64,000 nt of DNA from Glandiceps talaboti (taxonomy: Eukaryota > Hemichordata > Enteropneusta > Spengelidae). The notes below the pieces were generated by a model that saw only the letters and a list, made by a program, of their open reading frames with translations, was not told where the DNA came from and did no database searches. Each line of letters opens with the position of its first letter. The first letter of the stretch is position 1. Position numbers and translations under genes: made by a program. Below, piece after piece: positions 47,501 through 59,400 of the stretch. The stretch is from positions 7,935,655 to 7,999,654 of the forward strand of contig NC_135563.1 in NCBI RefSeq assembly GCF_964340395.1. The letters are read 5' to 3'.

Positions 47501-50500
47501 GTATATCTTGAAGAAAGATCTTTAGATTCAAAGCCATAGATACTTGTCCTCTACTGTGTATTAGACAAAACTATGTTCTATCGTACACATGACGTATGGT
47601 AGCATATGTGGTAAATGATTAATAGAAGCTGGGTTTGAGTTTACTGGGGATTACCATATAATAATATTAGCTGGGTTAATAATACTTTAACTTAGGAATT
47701 AATGTTAACTGGTTTCATTTATATCTTCTATTGGAAAGCAAAATCTAAAATCCCAATCCACATGGATTCCAGGCTACTGTGGATTCGGTTTAACAACTTG
47801 AACTTTCAATATTCACTTAGGTTTTAAGTTTAATTTGTTGAAATGATGTGTGAGAAACAATGAAAAATTTGCTAGAATAAGATTTCAGTGTCTAGTTGAT
47901 GTACAGTATCAAATTATGGCTGACTAAAAACCATATTAAAATTCAGGAAAAAATTACTCCTGTACACCATATCACACTAAAATGACTTTCCATTGGGCTT
48001 CATGGCCAAGGTCTTTCAATGTTATAAACGATGTCTATGTATAAATAGTATTATGTACAGATTTGTAGTATAACCCATGAAAACACTGGTACATTGGCAT
48101 GCTTGTGGTAAGCAGAAATGAGACAAGGTTCATGCAAAGATATGCAATATAATTAGTGCCAGTAACTTATCAAAACATAAACACCGCAGGATCCCGGATC
48201 CCATGACTCTGTTTACTGATAGAACACTACATGTTATAACATTGACTACCACTGTTATTGTTGCATTATAACTTCCCCAGATATAATCAAACTGAACTGT
48301 GACCCTACATCAAAGGCACTCGATGTTGTTTTTGTATTAATAGTTGTGTTGTTGTTTTTTATACCTAATTTTGTCTTTTGTATGAAGTCTTTCTTTAGCT
48401 CACTTCATTCAAGCAAACATGTCGGTGTTTTTTCGTGGGTTGTATATTTATCTAAATCAATTTTGTTTTAAGGTTTGACGTTTGAATTTATCTAGTTAAT
48501 AGTATCATGCATTTAACGTAGACATTGTCATTCTATCTATTTTCAATAATAATGTATATAATAATAATAAAACGAAGGCTGCAGAAGAACTGACCAAGAA
48601 GTTCACGAAAACTATATTGCAAAACTCTTGAGAAATCTGATAAAACTTGTACAATTCATTATTTGTTAGCAGTACCATTATTTTGGCAGGATAGCATTGC
48701 CAAGAAACTCACATATATGCATAAATTTGGTACAACTAAAAAAAACACTTGTTTTCATAATCTCAGACCAAGAAAAGAAACTTTCGTGCCTCATCCCTTC
48801 TCATATCCCCTGGTGATGTACACGTCAGAGATATTTTTCTTTGTTTCAAAACCTATGAGGTGCACACACACACAGCAGGAAAATGATAAGAACGGTATTT
48901 TTCATTCATCATCATTGGTAGGTTTATCGTCTTTTGTCTGTATATAATCCTATTGATCAATACAATGGAAGTTAACCATAAAAAGGAAGAAACAAGATCA
49001 CCACATCACTTTAAATTTGCATTTTTCGTTGAGTGAGAAATACAATATTTTTCCTTGGCCTTAGTAAGCACATGACGAAAGATATATAGATTTTGTGCAA
49101 AACAATTCTTTGAAAGGTGTCTATTGATACTTGCTATTACCCAAAAAACTTTGTGTCAAATTAGTAAATATTCATGTTAAAACCAAGTCCAGAAAACCTT
49201 TGCTTTTTGTTATTCATTTGAACAAAATCGAACATCAAAAGGTATAAAAGACAATACCCAACACTATAACTGAGAGACTTCAACAGTTTTAATATTATCT
49301 GAAGCGGTGAAGAGAGAGATTGTGTACAGAAATTCAGTCCAGTTTCAATTATCAATGACATATTGCATGGGGTTTTTTAAATTGAAAGAACATCATATGT
49401 AAAGTCAGTTCATTTCATATTTGATTTATGATACATAGACTAATGTGAAATATGAAAATATGAAAACGTGAAAACATAATCATTTCTACATTTCGAATAA
49501 ACTTGTGATGTACAATTTAAGTGTATTTATGTAAAATGAGATGCTCAAACTCTTACACAGATCTACAATTCTAATCAACAAAAAATTAAAAAATACACTG
49601 TATTAATATGTATTATATTTGAGGTGGACCGTCCCACTCTGAGTAGGTGTACTACCAGCATTATCATTACCATTGAAAACATTATTAACATGCAGCATAT
49701 GTTACAAAGACTAGTAAAAACCTGCTTAGTGTACCCTTGTCTTTTCAGAGATCGAAAATACTGTAATAACAATGAAAGCCGTCATTAGAACAGCATTACA
49801 TTGAATTGGAGTGATAGAAACTTTTGATAAGTATCGCTGTGATGAATACGTGCTATTTTTCCATGAAAATGTCTAATCCTGCCCAGATGGTGAGATAATC
49901 CTTGTGATGGCAGGTCGATCTACTTTCAATCCCGGTCGGTTTACTTTCAACCCCAAATATATTGTGTATGTATGAAACCTTTTGAGTTTGATACCGCTTT
50001 GTGCTGAAGAGGTTTAGTGAGTTTTGTCATATAGGAAAAAAAAGGACTTTACTATGACTTTGCATTTCATTGGTGAATACTATGTACCAGTACACTACGC
50101 TGTACTGCCATCTGCATTGCGATCTGAACCAGTACACTACATGTATGTTGTCCTGCCATCTGCGTTGCAAACTGAACTAAAAGCAATGTGATACTTTTGT
50201 AAATGTATATGACAGTGAAGACCGGGATATGGTATGAATTGTTCAATATTACTTACATGTAGCTTTAACTCGTTGTGCAGTTTGAGATACTGTTCTATCA
50301 GTAACCTTCAAATGTTCTGGTGTGTATTTAGTATTAGAAATTCTATCACTTTCATTGGAGAGACAAGTAGAATCTAACACATGTCTGTTGTAGAGTAGAC
50401 TTATTATAAACCTCTTTACAATCAATTATGATGTTTTCTTGTTTGATTATCAGAACAACTTAAGGAATTATAGTAGCTCTGTGTATGGGGTGGGATGGGG

Positions 50501-50555
50501 TGTGTGGGTATTCATGTATGTGTGTGTAGGTAGATGAGTTTGTATGTATGTATTG

Positions 50556-50589
<34 letters not shown>

Positions 50590-53425
50590 TGTATGTATGT
50601 ATGTATGTAGGTACGTACGTACATACATACGTACGTACGTACGTACGTACGTACGTACGTACGTACATGTAATGTACAAGTATGTACCGGTCAAAGGACA
50701 AATTTCTTCTCACAATTAACCCAGCTCAACATACTTATGGAAAACGTGCGTTTGTTACTGCTGCACCAGAACTATGGAATAAATTACCACAGGAAATCAA
50801 ACAATGTCAAACAGTGTCATCTTTTAAAGGGAGTATCAAGACTTACCTTTTTAGAGAAGCGTATTTCTAAGCGTATTATCTGAACTTAAACTTATTTTTG
50901 ATATTTTTAGACATAAGGAACATTTTTGGAACATTTTCTTTTCCATTGCATAATTTAGACTTTGTGTATTTTATGGAAAGTTTCTTTTTTTTAAAAATAT
51001 ATTTTGTGAAGCGCCTCTGAACAATTTTTATTTTTGGATTTTGGTGCTATACAAATGTTTACTTTATCTTTTATCTTTATGTTTATTTGTGTGTGTATTT
51101 GTTTTGGGTTGTGCATGCACAGGGATATGTGTTTGTGTGAGGGATATTCAAAGTAAAAACAAAAACAAAACAGCTGTTCCAATTGCAATAATATTTAATA
51201 TAAAGATGTTTTTTTGGATGTCTAGTTGGAAAATTGTTGAAGGCACGTAGAACCAACAGATCAGTGATTTGAAATTAGGTTATAAAAGTGATTTTTGATC
51301 GCAATATTATTCAAATGTTTGGCTGATTAGAGAATACATGTGGTGAGAGTGTTTTCAAAATTCAAGAAGTCAATATGAACTACAGTTAAAGGCAAGGTGC
51401 TCTGATCCATGTTATTATTATATTAATAAGTTTTTCAAATTGGATTTTTGGTCAAAAGAGGTGAATGAAGTCAGAAACAAGTTGACAAAGTGCAAAGTTA
51501 TAATTTGTGCTAGGGATCTTGTTTTTAATGTGTGGTACAGGTATTGATTATTACTTGACCAGTTTCATGATATGGAAATTAGCTATGTTAGATTAAAACT
51601 GTTATTCCTGATTGGGAGAGTTAAATTTAGAAACTGCTAGGCAGATTGGTCTGTTGTGGGATGTTACTTTGAGTGTATAGATTTTCAATTTTTCCAAAAC
51701 ATTGTGTGAGTCAGATTGATTGTTTTACAAATTTTGGTAAAAAATTATCAAAGTTTTGCAAATTGGTACAATTTGTTTGTTCCTGATTATGAATACCTTG
51801 GGATGTTATTTACAATGTTATTATAAACTAAAGTATTAAACAAGCAGATAAAGTCTATGTATATATGTAGTTGAAATTTTAGGATGTGACACAGTCTTAC
51901 TGCCCATTTCATTTAGTGTTCACTGTCTCTGTTTGATACAACCACACAGAAACCAATAAGAAACTGCAGATATGCTACACTTTAAGATAGCAAGATTGAA
52001 TGAATACCGTTTCTTGCAACATTTTGTCTAAATGAAATAAAGTAATGTGCTACCATGCAGATATCAAATGCAGACATCAAAACCTTGGTGTCCAAGTGTC
52101 TGCAGCTAGTTGGAGTGCGTTGAAATGGTTTGTTTCATTTAGACAAAATGTAGCAAGCAATTGCAATCTTGCTATCCTAAAATTTAGAATGTGCAGTTTC
52201 TTATTGTTGGTTGTGTCAAACAGAGCCAGTGAACACTAACCTGAAGTGGGCTGTATGTACTGATGATAGGTAGTTTAAAAGACAAATAGAAAGTCTATAA
52301 AATGCAGAGATAACAAACACTTTCAGATATGATAAATAGATCTGTTTTTCACTTTGATCCGTCATGTCAGATGTTTAATGTGTAAATGTGATTTAGAGAT
52401 TAGAATTGACTGGTACACTAGTGAGGATTAGCTTGCTAATATTGGAAACAGAAGGTGTACGTCATAGCAGGATTTCAAACAGTGTGCTGTGTAAAATGAG
52501 AATAAATCACCTGTATTTCACAAGGGTGTAATTTACAGTGTGATTTTGGATGACATTGATATGAGTTTTGGGCTTCATTAAATGAAAACGGATCGTGGCC
52601 CCGTTGAATGTACCGACTTATTATGGTCCATATGGATTTAGAAATCACACGTTTCATATTTCTTAATGATCTTCTGGATAGTGTACTGTTGTGTATGTCA
52701 GGGTAGCGAAATGATGTATGGCTGTGATTTGGGTATTCTTAAGCTGGCACCAAAATATGCATGTGCGAGAAAGAGAAGACACTGATTATTTAAGCTCCCA
52801 TTGCTTGTACAACTGTCGCCTACATTTGTCTACCATCCTGTGTATCACTTGTGTAAACATTGCATTCATTACTTCAACAGATTTGTTTCCAGAGATCAAG
52901 CTGCAGAGTTTTAATACTGGGTATCATCAAACTGATTTTAAGGAATCCACAGATTTTAAAAAGCATCCTAACTGGAAGTCGCAGAAGCCCACAAAAATAA
53001 TTTTTGATGTCAAGTCCTGTATGAATTTATACTTAACAGAATCATCTCACTTATTTGTTGATGATACTAAGTTCTGGCCATACAGATTGTAGGAATCCAC
53101 AAAATAGAGTTGATTACCAACTTCTGTAAAAGTGATTGGTGGGGAAATCTGCAAACTAAATGACACAATATTTATGTTGTTTTTCCACTACCAGGAATCC
53201 TTGGCCAGGCACAAACAATATATTGACAACATGAGGGTCGCCAATAACAACCAGAAACCCTTTGTTTACTTGGAGTACATGCACCCTGATATCCTAAGAG
53301 GTGAGTACATGTTGTCTTGTTGTATAATAATAGTAACAGGATTTTAGCACAGCAGACCTATTGAGACTAAGGCATGGTAAATTGTCAGCCTGTCTGTCTG
53401 TCTATAGATAGGCGTGGATCTGGAA

Positions 53426-53490
<65 letters not shown>

Positions 53491-56400
53491 GGGGGGGGGG
53501 GGTGTATGTGTATGTGTATATGTCTTGTCTGTGTCTGTGTCTGTGTGTATATGTATATATGTATGTATATATATGTGTCTGTGTGTAAGTGTCTGTGTGA
53601 CTGTCTTGTGTCTCTGTCTCTGTCTGTGTGTAATGTGTCTGTATATATATATGTGTGTAATGTGTAATTACTACATGTTACGATGTCTATATGTCTGTCT
53701 GTGTGTCTGTATGTATGTGTGAATGACTCAGTCAAACATTTTTGGGCCAGCTCAAGTGACATTTGATAGAGATATTATGTGTGTCTTGGTGGAGAATTGT
53801 ACAAGGAAACCTGACTGAATAATTGATATTTTTTAAATATGATATCTGATTAAAAACTTCACAACTTTGAATTAAAACTATTTGTCTTATTACCTGATGT
53901 TCAGTCAGCATATTCATCGTAGAAATGAACTTATTTATGCTGTAATACAATTCAACTTTATTTTTAGTACTACCAAATGGGTATTTGTACAACAACAACA
54001 CCCACCAAATACACAGGCAACTATTTTAAGCATATATTACTAACCTTGCTGGCATCCATCATCTATGCCTCAACAGGAAGTGAAAATTGGAGAGAAAAAA
54101 ATCCAAATTCAATTTGTAAAGTCAGATATTGAATAGAGGATTTTGCATGTAGTTTTTGACAGACTCCTGAACTGGTGATTCATAATTTTTAGTTTTTTAT
54201 GATAGATAATATACATATAGTTTACCAAGCGAAGCTGAAAGTTTCACTTCCAAAAAAAAATGCATATGCAAACACGTTTGCATGATATCTGATTATACCA
54301 CACGCAAGCCAAGATGAACATATTTGAACAAAAAGTATGGGATTTATACCCTTGTCGTCCTGTGTGTATGTTCAAAACTAAAATGTGTTTTCCTTTACGT
54401 ACATGTATACCATTTGATGTTAAACTACTTTTCATCAAACAGCCAAGGAAAATATGAATTACCTAAGGGGTTGTGTTACTTCGAGTCAAAGTTGACTGTT
54501 TTTACTGCACTGCGAAAGAAAAGCAATGCTTATCAGTGTTCAATGTGATTGGGCAAAGGATTCTGGTGTGTTTGTTGTGTCTCTATCATTGTTAGTCTAG
54601 AGTCGAAGTATGTCTATCTTTGTGTCAAAAACGTAATGTCCTATAAAGTGAAACACCACGCCTACATCATTTTAGCTGTAATGTCCCATGAGTGAAACAC
54701 CAAGCCAACATCATTTTAGCTGTGATGTCCCATGAGTGAAACACCAAGCCTACACCATTTTAGCTATAAAATGTGAGAGACCAGTTTATCTGCCTCCAAA
54801 AGTCGAGTAAAATGTGTTTGATGTCTGAGGCTAAGGGGTCGGCTTCCATTGAAGTACCTCTGGCTTTAATTCAGAATTTTCTGTTGTGATAATTACCAGC
54901 TGGAAAGTAGACAAATTCATTTTATTTTAGGCTTTGTTAGGCCCCAAAGTAAAAATAAGCAGATGTTAGTATCTTGATAAAAAATATTACATAAAGCCTC
55001 AGTTACCCTAGTTACCCGACCCCATCTAAGTTTTTCCCTGCTGACCCTAAACTTTTTTTTTATGTATTCGAGAAAAAAATTAAAATAAAATCGCGAAAAT
55101 TGTGAAACCTTCCGAGAAATAGTGGATGTAGAAACTGACATCAACTTGAAAAGACAATATAAAACTGTCCTTCCAATCTGTAATGGCTGTACATCTGATG
55201 AGAAGAAACCAATAACATGTTAAGAGACCATATGGAAAACAACTGAAAACATAACTACCTGAACTAGAAATGCACAAATGAAAAAATAAAAAAATGTTAA
55301 GATAAAAAATCTACCTATTCTAAAACTGGGCGTAATCGAAACCACACAAATGTTTTGTTTTTAGGCCTAAATAGTTCCTAAACATCTTTCAGACCAACTT
55401 TTGAAATGTTGAACATTTATTATAAGGAAGTTTCTAACTGTCAATCAGATGTACAATTTTGACATGTAGTTAATTCAGTGATATGAGACACGGTTTTCTA
55501 CTTTACTAGCATCGGATTAATACTCAGTATTGTCCCCGTGATGCCATTATGTGTATTATCAGCAGTCGGAATTGTACCAAAACTCAATATGTACCAACAG
55601 ATGGTGAAACAAAAAGTAAGACAGGCAGACTTGAGGGACAATAACATCCACACTATACAAACATATTTGCTATGAAATCCTAGCCAGCATTTTTAGATAT
55701 TACATTCTTAACTGAAAAAGAGAGTCTGACATGCAATATCCTTGTTGTAATACGCCAAATTGAAAAACAGATTTGGGTTTTCTTCAGTGGTTAGTTTGAA
55801 ATGATGTCAACGGCATTGATTTTGGTTCACGTTTTATTTCAAATTTCATATTTCATATCTTTCATATTTCATGAAACAGACGGAAATCAATAACAATGAG
55901 TTGGAAATCATTTCAGACACTGGAAATGCATATTTTTATTGATGAAATTGTCATGGATTTAGCACTTTCAATTTGTGGTTTTAAACATTTGGTCTTAGGC
56001 CAAAGAAAAAAAATTCTGTGGTTCCGATAACGCTCAATTTCAAAACAGGGTGGGTAGGTCTCGGAATTTTTTATTTTTTGTCTGGTTCAGGTTGTTACAC
56101 TGTACATAGAGGTCAACAGAGATTTCTCATCAATGTGTTCACACTTTCCGTATGATACATGTATGTAGAAGACGTTATGTGCCACACTATACTGCAATGT
56201 TGTTTTAATCACAAGAAGATTACATCATGAAATCTCACTATTTCTCTTATATTACAAGTTTGAAGAAAAAAATTGATTTTTTTATTTTTTTATTTTTTTA
56301 TTTTTTTTTAAATTTAATACCAAAAAACAAGTTTAGGGTCGGAAGTGAAAATCTAGTTTTGGTCAGGTTACTCTAAGACTCATTTTATTTTTGGCCTTAG

Positions 56401-59400
56401 CAACACAACTTTACAATCATTTATATGATATTCATGACATGGACAGAAATGTTTAGATTGATCAGCATGATTGTTTTACAAACCTAATACAGACAATAAT
56501 TGCCAAAGTACACAATTTTTGTGTTGAAAGTACATTAGATTGTTATATTTTGAGTGCGTCAATAACTAATTTGTCATAAGTTATACAAGATTAAACTTAT
56601 TTTTGTTCATGTAGTCTACAATCAAAATTGCACTTTTTTTCAGTAGATTTAAAGTATTTTCTAATTGCCATTGGTCTTACATGTAGCTACATGTATACAA
56701 CATGTAGCCTTAAAGTGGCCATATGGATTTGGCATTTATTTTGGATTTTTTATTATAAAACATTTTTATCATGGCTTCCTACTTGAAAAACCTAAGTGAA
56801 ACAACATTGACAACGCCTGTGTTTGTCACTCAATACATTGCAAAAAAGCTAATAAAAAAAGCATATGAAAAGTTTGTTATTGTACATATTAATAACAAAC
56901 ATTTTACACATTTATTAATCTTTTACAATTTATTGAGTTACAAACAAGGACTTGGCATATATTGTTTTACATAGATTTTTTAACTAGAAAACCATGATAA
57001 AATTGTTTCATAAGTTAAAAATCCACAATAAATACCCAATCCTCATCCATATGGCCACTTTTGATTTTTGCATATATTTTCTCATATATCGATTTCTTGG
57101 AATCTAAACTATACTTCAGTACATGATGTCTTTGAAAGAGGGGGTAAGTGAAATGATAAGCCTTTGCAATTATGACTTTACCCTTGATGGTATGTGCTAA
57201 ATCTTTTCTGTCTTCAATACGTGGCCAGCATATAACATACAGAGCTATTTTCCTATAAGTGGCACATGCTCAAGTTTATATGCTATTTATTATTTATAAT
57301 CAGACTATACCAATTCTGTCTCTTCACATTTCAAGGCTTACTACCGCCATCAATCCACAACTGCTAGCAGTAAAATTAGCTAGCTAGAATAAATCTAACA
57401 TGAAAAAAAAATTTCGTTGTTGACTGCAATGTTGTTTGTTTCAACGTCAGAAACATGACCAATCGGCAATCAGACTATACTAGTATAATGTTATAATGAG
57501 AAAAAAACAAGAATGTTGAGATGCATGTCTTTGATGGCACTGAAATTGTATTCTGGCATTGTTTACCAATTGCACGTGATAGTTCATATGCGCATCAGTA
57601 ATAGGAATACAACAAGTGTCTTTTGAACTTCAGCAAAATGTATGTCTCCCCCCCCCAAAAAAAAATAAATAAATAAATGAATAAAAAATATTGAACAACA
57701 TAAATAGATAAAATAAATAAACTCGGTTTGTGCCCTTTCACTGTATATTGTTAAAACAAAATATGTATGCTAATGAGGCTCTATTGCATGAGAAGGAACA
57801 AAAGAAATGACACCAGGTATGCAAATGAAGCACCAACTGACCGGGGGGGGGGGGGGGGGGGGGTGGCTACTGACTACCTTCTGCCAAAAAAAACCAAATT
57901 TATGTATCTTTGTGCATCTTTGGCCAAAAACAAAGTTGGCAGAGCAATTGCTGTGTAATGACATGTATGTTATTTCTATTCTGTCATAGAACGTTGTGCT
58001 GACTTAAGTTACTAGGATGTACATGCTGTTTGTTATAATAATATTAATAATCTTTATTTGTCCAAATAAATGTAGACCAGAAATTATCGAATGAGAAACC
58101 ATTGAACAAGACAAGTTGTATTTTGTACATTGACAGGCGAACTTTGAGTTTTTGTAGTGCACTAAAAATCATTGAATGAAATATTTTTATTTTGTACATT
58201 GACAGAAGCAGATTTCTTCATATCAGATTTTTTGTAGTGTACCAGAAATCATTGAATGAAATATTTTCATTTTGTACTTTGACAGAAGCAGATTTGTTCA
58301 TATCAGATTTTTTGTAGTGTACCAGAAATCATTGAATGAAATATTTTCATTTTGTACATTGACAGAAGCGGATTTGTTCATATCAGAGAGTGCATCACAA
58401 CCATCATCTCATCCACCAACTCCACTGCCAACACAAGTCTCCTTAGAATCAGGATCTCCACAACCACTAGATCTGAGTAAGAGATCGTCTTCACCTGATA
58501 TTATCCAGAATGGCAAGAAGGATGGTAATTCCTTCCTTAGAGTTCCCTCTGTCAAATCAGCTGGGTAAGTAGACAAATACTACATGATTTCTTAAGCTCC
58601 ATTTCTTATAAAGCGTGTTGCATTAAAATAATCACAACGTGGTTTACAAACGACAACAATAAAAAAGACAAAAATATACATTATTCGAAACTTTTAAAAT
58701 GTCAAGATACCAGCAAAAACACAAGTAAAAAGGCATACATACACAAAGGTAAAACATACAAAGTGCCTAATGATAAGAGACGTAAAAAAGTATGTTTTCA
58801 AACCACTTTTAAAAGTGTCGAATGAAGGAACAGCTCAGAGCTGTGATGGCAAGGCATTACACAGAGGAGGGACACAGACTTAAAATGCTTGATTTGCCAT
58901 TAACAAATGGTATTGCCACTAGGCTGGTGTAAATTTATGATTAACATTTAACCTGAAAATGAAGTGTATGACCAGTGGCTCATCTTGCCAGCAGTTCTCA
59001 GTGTGTCAAAGGCAAGTTAAAACTGAAAGATCCATCGATGTTCTATTCACCATAGCTGAACAAGTGATTGCCATGGCCACTGTCTTTTACATGAACATGA
59101 ACATGAACTTGACCTGAACAACGATGAATATATCAGTGTAAAGTCAGATGTGTACTGTAAAAAATGAACTGCAAAGTAGCATTGCACTAACACCAGGCCA
59201 TATAATCTCCAATTAAAACATAAATAGTGACTGGTTACATTTATAGGCTTAGAAGGCATGGTAAAAAACTAAGAAAGTGACGTGTTTTGTTTTAAAACGT
59301 ATCCCCTCTAGTGTTATACATGTACGTAAAGATACATTTTGTAAGAATGTAAGTGATAGTTGATTTCATTATTGAGAGGCTGCAATGTAAGTTTGAAAAT

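Larger units (their letters stand above)
42171..53194 (+). other. LCOR-like intron 3 (11 kb)
   Basis: It contains a 41-bp array next to the donor, a 43-bp array, (CA)n and (CATA)n tracts, a TTAA MITE (46137-46466), a hairpin relative (47483), a (GTAT/GTAC) tract, a LINE 3' end (50694-51085) and a palindromic MITE (51900-52253). The stretches 43520-44490, 44810-46130, 46470-47480, 47560-50500, 51090-51890 and 52260-53190 show nothing I recognise, apart from a roughly 50-bp direct repeat at 50086-50180. Confidence 0.8.
53301..58365 (+). other. LCOR-like intron 4 (5.1 kb)
   Basis: It contains a (GT)n tract, a 45-bp repeat (54634-54772), three MITEs (54927-55370, 55993-56400, 56710-57063), a G run (57843-57863) and the splice-site duplication (58090-58365). 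The stretches 53730-54630, 55371-55992 and 57064-57840 show nothing else. Confidence 0.8.

Noticed and set aside
48663-48947. 94-codon plus-strand frame in intron 3
   Set aside because: Looked at as a missing LCOR exon; no similarity to the family and no good acceptor-donor pair.
52718-53092. 124-codon frame just before exon 4, with an acceptor-like CTTCAACAG at 52880
   Set aside because: No convincing donor follows, and exon 3 joins exon 4 in phase without it.
56771-56974. 67-codon frame starting MASYLKN
   Set aside because: Lies wholly within the palindromic TTAA MITE, copy 2.
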